A stretch of DNA of 64,000 nt, taken from Streptomyces sp. NBC_01335. Lineage in GTDB: Bacteria > Actinomycetota > Actinomycetes > Streptomycetales > Streptomycetaceae. The number at the start of each line of letters is the position of its first letter. Position 1 is the first letter of the stretch. The stretch covers positions 4,059,001 through 4,123,000 of the forward strand of contig NZ_CP108370.1 in NCBI RefSeq assembly GCF_035953295.1. The letters run 5' to 3'. Position numbers and translations under genes: made by a program. Of the stretch, positions 16,232 to 25,461 are shown one piece after another. Under the pieces are notes generated by a model. It did no database searches, was not told where the DNA came from, and saw only the letters and a list, made by a program, of their open reading frames with translations.

Positions 16232-18058
16232 TCAGAACGCGGCCTCGTCCAGCTCCATCAGGGAGTTGTCGACGGACTCGGCGAGCGCGCGCTCCGTCGA
16301 GACGCCGGGCAGCACGTTGGCGGCGAAGAACTTCGCGGCCGCGATCTTGCCCTGGTAGAAGGCGACGTCCTTGGCGGAGGCGGTCGGCAGCTTCTCCGCG
16401 GCGACCGCGGCGCCCTTGAGGAGGAGGTAGCCGACGACGACGTCACCGGAGGAGAGCAGCAGGCGGGTGGTGTTGAGGCCCACCTTGTAGATGCTCTTCA
16501 CGTCCTCGCCGGTCGCGGTGAGGTCGGTGATCATCGTGCCGACGATCGCCTCCAGGTCCACGGCGGCCTTGGCGAGGGAGTCCAGCGCGGGGGCCAGCTC
16601 CTCGTTGCCCTGGGCGCCGGCGAGGAACTTCTTGATCTCCTCGGAGAGCGTGTTGAGCGAGGCGCCCTGGTCGCGGACGATCTTCCGGAAGAAGAAGTCC
16701 TGGCCCTGGATGGCCGTGGTGCCCTCGTACAGGGTGTCGATCTTGGCGTCGCGGATGTACTGCTCGATCGGGTACTCCTGGAGGTACCCGGAGCCGCCGA
16801 AGGTCTGGAGCGACTGCGCCAGCTGCTCGTAGGAGCGCTCGGAGCCGTAGCCCTTCACGATCGGCAGCAGCAGGTCGTTGAGGCCGTGCAGTGCCTTGGC
16901 GTCCTCGCCCGCGGACTCCTTGACCTGGATCGCGTCCTGGACGGAGGCGGTGTAGAGCACGAGGGAGCGCATGCCCTCGGCGTAGGCCTTCTGCGTCATC
17001 AGGGAGCGGCGCACGTCGGGGTGGTGCGTGATGGTGACCTTGGGGGCGGTCTTGTCCATGAACTGCGACAGGTCCGAGCCCTGGACGCGCTCCTTGGCGT
17101 ACTCCAGCGCGTTGAGGTAGCCGGTGGAGAGGGTGGCGATGGCCTTCGTGCCGACCATCATCCGCGCGAACTCGATGATCATGAACATCTGGCGGATGCC
17201 GTCGTGCTTGTCGCCGATCAGCCAGCCCTTGGCGGGGTGCTGGTCGCCGAAGGTCATCTCGCAGGTGTTGGAGGCCTTGAGGCCCATCTTGTGCTCGACG
17301 TTGGTGGCGTAGACGCCGTTGCGCTCGCCCAGCTCGCCGGTCTCCCAGTCGAAGTGGTACTTCGGGACGAGGAAGAGCGACAGGCCCTTGGTGCCCGGTC
17401 CGGCGCCCTCGGGGCGGGCCAGCACGTAGTGGAGGATGTTCTCCGACATGTCGTGCTCACCGGACGTGATGAAGCGCTTCACGCCCTCGATGTGCCAGGA
17501 GCCGTCCTCCTGCTGCACGGCCTTGGTGCGCCCGGCGCCGACGTCCGAACCGGCGTCCGGCTCGGTCAGCACCATCGTCGAGCCCCACTGCTTCTCGACG
17601 GCGATCTCGGCGACCTTCTTCTGCGCGTCGTTGCCCTCGGCGAAGAGGATGCCGGCGAACGCGGGGCCCGAGGAGTACATCCAGATGGCCGGGTTGGCGC
17701 CGAGCAGCAGCTCCGCGTAGGCCCAGATCAGGGAGCGCGGGGAGGTGGTGCCGCCGATCTCCTCGGGGAGGCCGAGGCGCCAGTACTCGGAGTCCATGAA
17801 CGCCTGGTACGACCGCTTGAAGGTCTCCGGGACCGGGGCGGTGCTGGTCGCGGGGTCGAAGACCGGCGGGTTGCGGTCGGCGTCGGTGTAGGAGTCGGCG
17901 AGCTCGTTCTCGGCGAGGCGGGTGACCTCGTCGAGGATGCTCTTCGCGGTCTCGACGTCCATCTCCGCGAACGGGCCGGTGCCGTACAGCTTGTCGCGCC
18001 CGAGCACCTCGAAGAGGTTGAACTCGATGTCGCGGAGATTCGACTTGTAGTGCCCCAT
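16232..18058 (-). CDS. Acyl-CoA dehydrogenase (long, ~600-aa form)
   Basis: 608 aa, flavin-dependent first step of fatty-acid beta-oxidation. It carries [19 protein letters not shown] (FAD/substrate loop), [15 protein letters not shown], the helical FAD site [40 protein letters not shown] with the catalytic Glu in YEGTTAIQG, and an extra C-terminal helical domain, as in FadE5/AcdA-type actinomycete enzymes and VLCAD. The start [19 protein letters not shown] is the family's normal N-terminus. It is monocistronic, with its own hairpin downstream. Acyl chain preference cannot be read from the sequence. Confidence 0.93.
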   Translation of the reverse strand: MGHYKSNLRDIEFNLFEVLGRDKLYGTGPFAEMDVETAKSILDEVTRLAENELADSYTDADRNPPVFDPATSTAPVPETFKRSYQAFMDSEYWRLGLPEEIGGTTSPRSLIWAYAELLLGANPAIWMYSSGPAFAGILFAEGNDAQKKVAEIAVEKQWGSTMVLTEPDAGSDVGAGRTKAVQQEDGSWHIEGVKRFITSGEHDMSENILHYVLARPEGAGPGTKGLSLFLVPKYHFDWETGELGERNGVYATNVEHKMGLKASNTCEMTFGDQHPAKGWLIGDKHDGIRQMFMIIEFARMMVGTKAIATLSTGYLNALEYAKERVQGSDLSQFMDKTAPKVTITHHPDVRRSLMTQKAYAEGMRSLVLYTASVQDAIQVKESAGEDAKALHGLNDLLLPIVKGYGSERSYEQLAQSLQTFGGSGYLQEYPIEQYIRDAKIDTLYEGTTAIQGQDFFFRKIVRDQGASLNTLSEEIKKFLAGAQGNEELAPALDSLAKAAVDLEAIVGTMITDLTATGEDVKSIYKVGLNTTRLLLSSGDVVVGYLLLKGAAVAAEKLPTASAKDVAFYQGKIAAAKFFAANVLPGVSTERALAESVDNSLMELDEAAF

Positions 18059-18244
18059 GGGAAGGCTCCGTAATCAATAGCAGTGACGCGCAGCGCCCCG
18101 GGGAGTGATGCGGTCGGGCGACGGGCTGTGCGGAAGGCCGGCCGGCTGCATGACGCGTATCAGTCGACCTCTCCGATGATGCTACCCGTGAGTAATAAGG
18201 CGCAACCCCTGGAGCCGGAGATGTGTCCGATTACTCTTTGGGGT

Positions 18245-18703
18245 ATGTACGGCTACGACCAGAACCCGGGTGCACAGCAGCAGATGGGTCAGATGGGGCA
18301 GATGGGCGGCGGCTACGCCGAGCAGCCGCTGTACCCCGAGCCTTCGCCGCCTTCCCTGGCGGACGCGGTACGGGCCTTCACCACCGGCACCCTCGCGGCG
18401 GAGGACTTCCAGCAGATCTTCGCGACCTCGAAGGTCTACTGCCCGCGCGGCGACGGCCCGGGCTTCCTCGCGCTGCACAACACCCAGCAGCCGGTGATCC
18501 CGATGTTCACCACGCTCAAGGAGCTGCGGCGGTACGCGGGCAAGGAGTCGAAGTACTTCGTGATCACCGGCGCCGAGGTGATCGACCTGCTCCCGACCGG
18601 ATACGGCTTCGTCCTGGACATGGAGGGCGACCACCGGATGGTCTTCGACGCGAAGGCCGTCGAGCAGATGGTCGACTTCGCCATGCGGCGCATGTACGGC
18701 TGA
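18245..18703 (+). CDS. SseB-domain protein
   Basis: 152 aa. A short Gln/Gly/Met-rich N-terminal stretch (GAQQQMGQMGQMGGGY) precedes an SseB N-terminal-like domain (VRAFTTGTLAAEDFQQIFATSKVYCPRG ... PVIPMFTTLKELRRYAG ... VIDLLPTGYGFVLDMEGDHRMVFDAKAVEQMV). The domain is named after a type-III secretion protein but is widespread in Streptomyces, where its function is unknown and the name is not meaningful. ATG at 18245, with GGGGT close before it, is preferred over a longer frame that reads through promoter-like DNA. It is divergent from the acyl-CoA dehydrogenase. Confidence 0.82.
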   Translation: MYGYDQNPGAQQQMGQMGQMGGGYAEQPLYPEPSPPSLADAVRAFTTGTLAAEDFQQIFATSKVYCPRGDGPGFLALHNTQQPVIPMFTTLKELRRYAGKESKYFVITGAEVIDLLPTGYGFVLDMEGDHRMVFDAKAVEQMVDFAMRRMYG

Positions 18704-18726
18704 CGCCGCCCTCCCCCGGTCCGCCG

Positions 18727-18793
18727 AGGCCCGCACCCGCGTGGTGCGGGCCTTCTCCGTGCGGCCTTCTCCGTGCGGGCCTTCTCCGTGCGC
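18727..18793 (+). terminator. Terminator hairpin followed by 14-bp triple repeat
   Basis: An 11-bp stem (18727-18737 with 18743-18753, loop CGCGT) follows the SseB gene. Its 3' arm runs into three near-identical copies of CCTTCTCCGTGCGG (18751-18764, 18765-18779, 18780-18793). The repeats may be slippage products of the terminator tail. Confidence 0.75.
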
Positions 18794-18845
18794 CGGGTGT
18801 GCGTCTCGTTCACGCCCCGCGGGACCCCCGGGAATGAACGACGCC

Positions 18846-18879
18846 TTGCAAGATGTTCACTGTTCAACTAAATTGGAAG
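18846..18879 (+). promoter_or_regulatory. Pirin promoter with overlapping TTCAA-N5-TTGGAA operator
   Basis: A good vegetative promoter is visible: TTGCAA (18846-18851), 17 bp, TAAATT (18869-18874). The imperfect palindrome TTCAA-CTAAA-TTGGAA (18863-18878) covers the -10 box, a position suited to a repressor. A very similar site precedes the flavin operon at 41762-41778. Confidence 0.6.
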
Positions 18880-18904
18880 CAGATCCCGCCCGGAGGTGGC
18901 TCCC

Positions 18905-19861
18905 ATGCCCGCAGTGACCGTAGAAAACCCGCTGACCCTGCCCAAGGTGGCCGCCTCGGGCGACGCCGTCGCCCGTCCTGTCCTCGCGGTCACCACCGCG
19001 CCGACCGGCTTCGAGGGCGAGGGCTTCCCGGTGCGCCGCGCGTTCGCCGGGATCAACTACAAGTACCTCGACCCGTTCATCATGATGGACCAGATGGGTG
19101 AGGTGGAGTACGCGGCCGGCGAGCCGAAGGGGACCCCCTGGCACCCGCACCGCGGCTTCGAGACGGTGACCTACCTGATCGACGGCAGCTTCATCCACCA
19201 GGACTCCAACGGTGGCGGCGGCACCATCGAGAACGGTGACACCCAGTGGATGACGGCGGGCTCCGGCCTGCTGCACATCGAGGCCCCGCCGGAGTCGCTG
19301 GTCATGTCCGGCGGGCTCTTCCACGGCCTCCAGCTCTGGGTGAACCTGCCCAAGAGCCACAAGATGATGGACCCCCGCTACCAGGACATCCGCGGCGGCC
19401 AGGTCCAGCTCCTCGCCTCCCCGGACGGCGGCGCGCTGCTCCGCGTCATCGCCGGTGAGATCGACGGCCACGAGGGCCCCGGCATCACCCACACCCCGAT
19501 CACCATGATCCACGCGACCGTCCGGCCGGGCGCCGAGGTGACCCTGCCGTGGCGCGAGGACTTCAACGGCCTCGCGTACGTCCTCGCCGGCCGCGGCACC
19601 GCGGGCACCGAGCGCCGCCCCGTCCACATGGGGCAGACCGCCGTCTTCGGCGCCGGCTCCTCGCTGACCGTCCGCGCGGACGAGCAGCAGGACGGGCACA
19701 CCCCCGACCTGGAGGTCGTGTTCCTCGGCGGACGCCCGATCCGCGAGCCGATGGCGCACTACGGGCCGTTCGTGATGAACAGCCAGGCCGAACTGAAGAA
19801 GGCCTTCGAGGACTTCCAGGCCGGCCGCCTCGGCACCGTCCCGGCGGTCCACGGCATGTGA
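18905..19861 (+). CDS. Pirin family protein
   Basis: 318 aa, a two-domain cupin. The N-terminal cupin has the metal-binding set in WHPHRGFETVTYLIDGSFIHQDS and the family block WMTAGSGLLHIEAPPE; the C-terminal cupin (pirin_C) ends with VFLGGRPIREPMAHYGPFVMN. Bacterial pirins are iron-dependent quercetinase-like or regulatory proteins; the activity here is unproven. ATG at 18905 is chosen because GGAGG (18892-18896) is then well spaced, whereas the upstream GTG would overlap that site. The promoter carries an operator-like palindrome, so expression is probably inducible, perhaps by aromatic or redox-active compounds (inference). Confidence 0.9.
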   Translation: MPAVTVENPLTLPKVAASGDAVARPVLAVTTAPTGFEGEGFPVRRAFAGINYKYLDPFIMMDQMGEVEYAAGEPKGTPWHPHRGFETVTYLIDGSFIHQDSNGGGGTIENGDTQWMTAGSGLLHIEAPPESLVMSGGLFHGLQLWVNLPKSHKMMDPRYQDIRGGQVQLLASPDGGALLRVIAGEIDGHEGPGITHTPITMIHATVRPGAEVTLPWREDFNGLAYVLAGRGTAGTERRPVHMGQTAVFGAGSSLTVRADEQQDGHTPDLEVVFLGGRPIREPMAHYGPFVMNSQAELKKAFEDFQAGRLGTVPAVHGM

Positions 19862-19945
19862 TCCGTCCCGTGTGCGGGTGACGGCCCGTCACCCGCACGC
19901 CCCACGGGGCGGGCCACCGTGCCCGCCCCGTGGTCGGCTGGGGGG

Positions 19946-21025
19946 ATGCCGAACCAGAAGCCCCTCCTGCCCGACGCCGCACGGCGGACGGCCGCCTGGT
20001 GCGGCGTCCTGCTCCTCGTCACCGCGGTCGCGGCGGTCGTCGTCTGGCTGTCCGTCTACCTCAAGACCGCCGTCACCCCCGTGCTGCTCGCGCTGCTCGG
20101 TACGGCGCTGCTCGGCCCGGTCCACCGCTGGCTGACCGCCCACCACGTGCAGCGCTCGCTCTCCGCCGGGCTGACCTGCGCCGCGCTGGTCGCGGTCGTC
20201 GGCGGGGCCGGGTACATCGTCGTCACCGCGCTCATCGACACCGGCGGCCAGATCGTGGACTCGCTCAAGGACGCCGGACAGTGGGTGATCGACCACTTCG
20301 ACCTGGCCGGCCAGGCGTCCGTGGACAACCTCGCGGGCAACGCCAAGAACCTCGTCGAGAAGTTCGGCGCCACCGCGGCCGGCGGCGTCATCACCGGGCT
20401 GAGCCTGATCGGCACGCTGATCGCGACCGCCGTCCTCGCCCTGCTGCTCACCTTCTTCTTCCTGCGCGACTCCGACCGGGCCGTACGGCTCGCCCACGCC
20501 CTCGCCCCGCACGGCTCCGGCGACCTGGTCGAAGCGATGGGGCGCCGGGCCTTCGAGGCGGTCGAGGGGTTCATGCGCGGCACCACCTTCATCGCGCTGA
20601 TCGACGCGATCTGCATCACCGTCGGCCTGCTGATCCTGCGGGTGCCCGGCGCGGTGGGGCTGGGCGCGCTGGTCTTCGTCGGCGCCTACATCCCGTACCT
20701 GGGCGCCTTCCTCTCCGGCGCCGTCGCCGTCCTGGTCGCCCTCGCCGACCGGGGATTCGTCATCGCGCTCTGGGCGCTCGGCGTGGTGCTCGCCGTCCAG
20801 GTGCTGGAGGGCCACGTGCTCCAGCCGATGATCCAGAGCCGTACCGTGCGGATGCATCCGGCCGTCATCCTGATCGTGCTGACCGCCGGAGCGAGCGTCG
20901 CAGGGATCCTCGGCATGCTGCTCGCCGTACCGCTCTGCGCGGCGGCCTTCGGGGTGATCGAGGAGCTGCGGCTGAGGAACACCGCACCCTCGGCGCAGCC
21001 GCCGACGGAGAACGGCCCGGCCTGA
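19946..21025 (+). CDS. AI-2E family (PerM-like) membrane protein
   Basis: 359 aa with about eight hydrophobic segments. The pattern of two N-terminal helices, a soluble region (TGGQIVDSLKDAGQWVIDHF...), then helices containing LIGTLIATAVLALLLTFFFLRD and the conserved block LVFVGAYIPYLGAFLSGAVAVLVAL and LEGHVLQPMIQSRTVRMHPAVILIVLTAG is typical of the AI-2E/PerM family of secondary exporters. Despite the name, autoinducer export is not shown for actinomycetes. ATG at 19946 directly follows a GGGGG run; an earlier start at 19919 is possible but adds non-conserved residues. Confidence 0.88.
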   Translation: MPNQKPLLPDAARRTAAWCGVLLLVTAVAAVVVWLSVYLKTAVTPVLLALLGTALLGPVHRWLTAHHVQRSLSAGLTCAALVAVVGGAGYIVVTALIDTGGQIVDSLKDAGQWVIDHFDLAGQASVDNLAGNAKNLVEKFGATAAGGVITGLSLIGTLIATAVLALLLTFFFLRDSDRAVRLAHALAPHGSGDLVEAMGRRAFEAVEGFMRGTTFIALIDAICITVGLLILRVPGAVGLGALVFVGAYIPYLGAFLSGAVAVLVALADRGFVIALWALGVVLAVQVLEGHVLQPMIQSRTVRMHPAVILIVLTAGASVAGILGMLLAVPLCAAAFGVIEELRLRNTAPSAQPPTENGPA

Positions 21026-21034
21026 CCCGCGGGC

Positions 21035-21154
21035 GAACGCGAAGGCGCGTCGGTGGACGCGGAGTCCGGTCGGCGATCGCGAAGGCGCGTCAGTGATCGG
21101 GAAGGCCGGTCGGTGATCGGGAAGGCCGGCCGGTGATCGGAAAGGCCCGTCGGC
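21035..21154. repeat. Six 20-bp tandem repeats
   Basis: Six contiguous imperfect 20-bp units fill the gap after the AI-2E gene (starts at 21035, 21055, 21075, 21095, 21115 and 21135). The best units read GATCGGGAAGGCCGGTCGGT and differ by one to four bases; the second is the most diverged. There are no spacers, so it is a minisatellite and not a CRISPR array. Confidence 0.88.
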
Positions 21155-21245
21155 GTGTCCGGCGGGCCGTCCGGGTCCGGTGGGCCGGAGAACGTACGAT
21201 CTCCGCGCGCGGTCCACCGCGGACCGCGGGGAGGGGCACCTGTCC

Positions 21246-22472
21246 GTGGCGGTTACGGATCTCATCGACCTGGCAGGCCCCTGGGGCCGCGTCCTCAGCG
21301 GGACGCCGCTGAACCACGACAAGCACACCCGGGCACCGCAGTCGATCGCCGTCGACCCGGTGACGCACGACCTCTTCGTCGTGCAGATCCGCGACGCGCT
21401 GGAGTACGGCAACCTCTGCGTCTACCGCATGGACCGCGCCACCGGGCAGGCCCTCGACCACATGCACCTCGACGGCTTCGGCCACGGCTACCAGAGCGGC
21501 GCGCAGCACATCGGCGGCACGACCTACCTGTGGACCGAAGTCGGGCCGCTGTTCGAGCAGTTCGGTACCCGGATCGCCCGCTTCCCGTACCTCCCGGGGC
21601 AGACGGTCACGATGACGTCCTCCGTGCTGTCGGAGCCGTTCAGCCCGGTGCCGGACGCCAAGTTCGTCGCCCCCAACGTCGATCCGGTGCTCCAGCGCCT
21701 CACGGTCCGTTACCTGACCGCGCAGGGCTACCTGTTCACCCAGTACCCGATCGACCCGTCGACCGGTGACGTCCTGTGGACCCCCCTGCGCACGGTGGCG
21801 CACCCCTCCGCCGAGCAGGTGCCGCGCCTGGCCGACACCTTCCAGGGCTTCGCCTCGCTCGGCGACCACCTCTACCTCTACACCGGCAACCCGGACGTGG
21901 ACGACACCCACATCACCGCCCTCTCCTGGACGGACGGCTCCGTCGTCGCCGGGCCCCTGCTCATCACCGCCGTCCCGGGGCTGGAGCGCCGGGAGCCCGA
22001 AGGGCTGGCCATCGAGCCGGTCGGCGCCGAGGCGCGGCTGCTCTTCGGGTTCAGCGGGAGCGACACCACCCCGCGCGAGGTCACCGTCTGCTTCCTCTCC
22101 ACGGACGCCCCCGTGCAGGGGGTGAAGGTACTCGCCGACTGGACCGCGCTGACCCCCGCCGCCGGGATCACCGCGGGGACCGGGGTCCGGGCCCCGCGCG
22201 GGCGCCTGGTGGACATCGCCGGGACCACCTTCCTCCAGCTGCGCGGGGTCTTCGGGGGGACCCTCGCGAAGGACACCCGGATCGCCACGCTCCCGCCGAC
22301 CCTGACACCCAGCCGCACCCTTCGGGGAGAGGTCACCCGCAACAGCCGGGGCGGGCGCTGCGTGTGCCGGCTGGAGATCTCGTCCGGCGGCGGAGTCACG
22401 GTGTACGGGCCGACCGCCGAGAACACGGTCACCTGGACCGACCTGGACGCCTTCTCGGTGGCCTGGCGCTGA
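21246..22472 (+). CDS. TagC/P68-RBP-like beta-propeller protein with C-terminal shared domain
   Basis: 408 aa from GTG at 21246, with GGGGAGGGG about 9 bp upstream. Residues ~1-290 (DLIDLAGPWGRVLSGTPLNHDKHTRAPQSIAVDP, LYLYTGNPDVDDTHITALSW, REPEGLAIEP) resemble the beta-propeller of phage P68 receptor-binding protein and teichoic-acid protein TagC, often annotated as phage baseplate protein in Streptomyces. Residues ~300-408 are a separate domain starting VKVLADWTALTPAAGITAG with FLQLRG and VTWTDLDAFSVAWR. The same domain makes up nearly all of the next gene product. No signal peptide is seen on this protein. A role in cell-surface polymer binding or display is inferred; no other phage genes are nearby. 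Confidence 0.75.
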   Translation: MAVTDLIDLAGPWGRVLSGTPLNHDKHTRAPQSIAVDPVTHDLFVVQIRDALEYGNLCVYRMDRATGQALDHMHLDGFGHGYQSGAQHIGGTTYLWTEVGPLFEQFGTRIARFPYLPGQTVTMTSSVLSEPFSPVPDAKFVAPNVDPVLQRLTVRYLTAQGYLFTQYPIDPSTGDVLWTPLRTVAHPSAEQVPRLADTFQGFASLGDHLYLYTGNPDVDDTHITALSWTDGSVVAGPLLITAVPGLERREPEGLAIEPVGAEARLLFGFSGSDTTPREVTVCFLSTDAPVQGVKVLADWTALTPAAGITAGTGVRAPRGRLVDIAGTTFLQLRGVFGGTLAKDTRIATLPPTLTPSRTLRGEVTRNSRGGRCVCRLEISSGGGVTVYGPTAENTVTWTDLDAFSVAWR

Positions 22473-22585
22473 CGCACGCCCCCTGGCGCCGACGTACACC
22501 CCCTCCCTGCCCGCCGCGCCCGGCGGCTCCCCCGCCCGTCTCCCCCGCACTCCTCCCCGTCTCCCACGCACCCCGAGGACCCGTC

Positions 22586-23068
22586 ATGCCCGTCATGCCC
22601 GTCATGCCGCAGAGAACCCCGAGCCGCCGCGCCCTGCTGACCGCGGCCGTCACCGTCCCGGCGGCGGCGGTCGGCGCGCCCCTGCTCGCCGCTCCCGCCT
22701 CGGCGGCCGCCACCACCGGGGGTGTGGAGGTCGTCCACGACTGGACGGCCCTCGTCCTGGCGGCCGGCGTCACCGCTTCCGCCGACGCCCCGGCCGCCCG
22801 CGTGATCAGGATCGCCGGTACGGACTTCCTCCAGCTCCGCGGAGGCGTCGACTGCGCCTTCACCGGGGATGCCGTGCTCGGTACGGTCCCCGCCTCCCTG
22901 GCGGTGCCCAAGACCACCCGGGGGGTCTGCCCGCGGAACAACAAGGCCGGTGTCAACGCCTGCCGGGTGGAGGTCAGCACCGCGGGCCACGTCACGGTGT
23001 TCGGCGGCAATGCCGCCAATGGCATCACCTGGATCGCCCTGGACAGCTTCTCGGCCGTGCTGGCCTGA
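22586..23068 (+). CDS. Secreted single-domain protein sharing the propeller protein's C-terminal domain
   Basis: 160 aa. A twin-arginine-type signal (SRRALLTAAV, cleavage near APASAAA) precedes one ~115-aa domain (VEVVHDWTALVLAAGVTAS, RIAGTDFLQLRG, GHVTVFGGNAANGITWIALDSFSAVLA). It aligns throughout with the last ~110 residues of the upstream protein, including DWTAL, FLQLRG and TW-x-x-LD-x-FS. I do not know a named family for this domain. The start is ambiguous among three ATGs (22586, 22595, 22604) created by a triplicated ATGCCCGTC; the first has GAGGA at the best spacing. It follows the propeller gene by 113 bp on the same strand. Confidence 0.7.
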   Translation: MPVMPVMPQRTPSRRALLTAAVTVPAAAVGAPLLAAPASAAATTGGVEVVHDWTALVLAAGVTASADAPAARVIRIAGTDFLQLRGGVDCAFTGDAVLGTVPASLAVPKTTRGVCPRNNKAGVNACRVEVSTAGHVTVFGGNAANGITWIALDSFSAVLA

Positions 23069-23157
23069 GGCCGTGCCGGCCCGGGGCTGTGTGGTGGTCC
23101 GGGGCCGTGGTGGTCCGGGGCCGTGCCGGTCCGGGGCGGCGGGACCCGTTCGGGTGG

Positions 23158-25293
23158 TCAGATCTGCTCGAACGGGATCGGCCGTGCGGTGAGTTCTTCG
23201 GGCTCGGCCGACTCGTACAGCTCGAACCAGATCGACTTGCCCTCGCCGCGCGGATCGACCCCCCAGGTGTCCGCCAGCATCTCCATCAGGACCAGTCCGC
23301 GCCCGCTGGACGCCATCTCGCCGGGGCGCCGCTTGTGCGGGAGTTCGTCGCTGCTGTCCGCGACCTCGACCCGCAGCCGCCGTTCGCCGTGCTCGCCGGT
23401 CACCTCCGCCACCATCAGCGCGTCGCCGTCCGTGTGGACCAGCACGTTGGTGACCATCTCGGAGAGCATCAGCACGGCCGAATCGACCTGGTCCGCGTTC
23501 GCCCAGTCGTGCAGCAGCTCGCGCAGCAGCTGCCGGGCGGCGGAGATCCGTTCCGGTTCGGCCTGCGCGATGGCGACGGCGGCCCGGCGCGGCGGGGCCT
23601 TCGCGAGGGTGGCGGGGGTGTCGCGGCGGAGCAGGACCAGCGCGATGTCGTCCTCGTGCCGCTCCGCGAGGGGGCCCGTCGTGTAGTGCGAAGTGGGGCC
23701 GTGGACCGTCTCCAGGAGCGCCTCGGCGAGGGTTTCCGGGTCGGCTCCGGGGGTCTCCAGGACCGGCCGGAGCCGGACCCAGCCGGTCATGAGGTCGTGG
23801 CCGCCGGTCTCGATGAGCCCGTCGGTGCAGAGCATGATCGTCTCGCCGGGCTCCAGCACCACCTGGGTGGTCGGGTAGTCGGCGTCGGTCTCGATGCCCA
23901 GGGGCATCCCGCCCGCCGTCTGCCGGATGACGGCGGTGCCGTCGGCGCTGATCACCACGGGGTCGGGGTGGCCGGCGCGGGCGATGTCGAGGGAGCCGTC
24001 GGCCGGGTCCACCTCGGCGTAGAGGCAGGTGGCGAAGCGGGGGGCGCTGGATTCGTCGTCGTCGCCCTCGTGCTCGTACCCCTCCGTCAGCCCGGCCAGG
24101 AAGCGGGAGGCGCGGGCGAGGACCGCGTCCGGGCGGTGTCCCTCGGAGGCGTACGCGCGCAGGGCGATGCGGAGCTGGCCCATCAGCCCGGCCGCGCGCA
24201 CGTCGTGGCCCTGGACGTCGCCGATGATGAGCGCGACCCGGCCGTTGGGCAGCGGGATCATGTCGTACCAGTCGCCGCCGACCTGGAGACCGCCGCCGGT
24301 GGGGATGTAGCGGGCCGCCACGGTGATGCCCGGGGGGCTCTCGCCCAGGGACGGCATCATGGCCCGCTGAAGCCCCAGCGAGAGCTCCCGCTCGGTCTCG
24401 GCCGCCCCGGCGCGCGCGAGGGCCTGGGCGAGCATCCTGGCCACGGTGGTGAGCACCGCCCGCTCGTCGGGGGAGAACCCCACCGGCTGGTGGAATCCCG
24501 CCATCCAGGCGCCCATGGTGCGGCCGGAGACGATCAGCGGCAGGAACGCCCAGGAGTTACGGCCGAACGTGCGGGCGAGCGGCCAGAACATCGGGAAGCG
24601 TCGGGCGTACTCCTCGGCGCTCGGCAGATAGATCGCCCGGCCGGTACGGACGACCTCGGCGGCCGGGTAGTCGGTCTGGAGCGGCATGTCGGCGAAGGGC
24701 TCCTCGTCGCGGATGTCCTGTCCGTGTTGCCCCACGAGGGTCAGCCGGTCGCCGTCGACGCCGAAGACCGCGAGCCCGTCCGGCGAGAAGCCCGGCATCG
24801 AGAGCGACCCGGCGACCCTGAGCACCTCCTCCGTGGACCGGGCCTCGGCCAGCGCCCTCCCCGCGTCCAGCAGGAACGCCTCGCGGGAGCGCCGCCAGTC
24901 GCCCGTGACGGGGGTCTGCACGGCGGTGCCGGGGATGGGCTCCGCGACCTCCTGGAGGGTGCCCAGGAGCACGACTTGCTCGACCGTCCTGCCCTCGGGC
25001 ACATGGGGCCTGGACCGGGTCCGTACGGTACGGACGACCGTGCCGTGCTCGTCGACGATCCGGAGCCGGGACTCCGCGAGGGTGTCCTCCGCGACCGCGA
25101 GGGCGACGACCGAGCGGACCTCGATCCAGTCGGCCTGGTGGTAGCAGGCGCGTACGGCGGCCTCCCGGTACGTACCGGCCTCGGGCAGACCGAGGAGACG
25201 GGCGGCCTCCGCGTCGATCTCGACCGTCCCGTCCGCGGTGTCCCAGCGCCAGAGCCCCGTCTCGATGGCCGCCAGGATGTCCTCGGTACGCAT
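23158..25293 (-). CDS. PAS/GAF/PP2C (SpoIIE-type) phosphatase with HATPase anti-sigma kinase domain
   Basis: 711 aa. Order: PAS-like domain (~1-110), GAF domain (~135-300), PP2C/SpoIIE phosphatase (~310-560, with GGDWYDMIPLPNGRVALIIGDVQGHDVRAAGLM and the metal-binding Asp residues) and a C-terminal HATPase_c domain of the RsbW type (~575-700, with MLSEMVTNVLVHTDGDALM and SSGRGLVLMEML). This is the common Streptomyces fusion that both phosphorylates and dephosphorylates anti-sigma-factor antagonists in response to a sensed signal. It is cytoplasmic, with no membrane segment. The sensed ligand and partner sigma factor are unknown. It is divergent from aspS. Confidence 0.92.
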   Translation of the reverse strand: MRTEDILAAIETGLWRWDTADGTVEIDAEAARLLGLPEAGTYREAAVRACYHQADWIEVRSVVALAVAEDTLAESRLRIVDEHGTVVRTVRTRSRPHVPEGRTVEQVVLLGTLQEVAEPIPGTAVQTPVTGDWRRSREAFLLDAGRALAEARSTEEVLRVAGSLSMPGFSPDGLAVFGVDGDRLTLVGQHGQDIRDEEPFADMPLQTDYPAAEVVRTGRAIYLPSAEEYARRFPMFWPLARTFGRNSWAFLPLIVSGRTMGAWMAGFHQPVGFSPDERAVLTTVARMLAQALARAGAAETERELSLGLQRAMMPSLGESPPGITVAARYIPTGGGLQVGGDWYDMIPLPNGRVALIIGDVQGHDVRAAGLMGQLRIALRAYASEGHRPDAVLARASRFLAGLTEGYEHEGDDDESSAPRFATCLYAEVDPADGSLDIARAGHPDPVVISADGTAVIRQTAGGMPLGIETDADYPTTQVVLEPGETIMLCTDGLIETGGHDLMTGWVRLRPVLETPGADPETLAEALLETVHGPTSHYTTGPLAERHEDDIALVLLRRDTPATLAKAPPRRAAVAIAQAEPERISAARQLLRELLHDWANADQVDSAVLMLSEMVTNVLVHTDGDALMVAEVTGEHGERRLRVEVADSSDELPHKRRPGEMASSGRGLVLMEMLADTWGVDPRGEGKSIWFELYESAEPEELTARPIPFEQI

Positions 25294-25461
25294 TGCCCCA
25301 CTTTAGGAAGATGCGTTCCCCGGACGCCACCGTTGGCCCCGCGTCCCACGGGCCTGTCGTCCGGGGCAGGCCGGGTGTGCGGCGGCCGTCGAGAGGCCGT
25401 GCGCGCACCCCTGAACGATCTTGAAGTGGTTATGGCAATGAAGTGGCCCGGCTCCGGGCGG

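Noticed and set aside
16136..18073. 645-codon plus-strand frame opposite the acyl-CoA dehydrogenase
   Set aside because: Shadow with Val/Gly/Leu/Arg bias; the opposite strand is an unambiguous acyl-CoA dehydrogenase.
21035..21154. CRISPR-like array
   Set aside because: Repeats are directly abutting without unique spacers, so it is a tandem repeat.
21246..22472. Prophage or tailocin remnant suggested by the phage-baseplate-like propeller
   Set aside because: No tail, capsid, integrase or lysis gene lies nearby; codon use and base composition match the chromosome.
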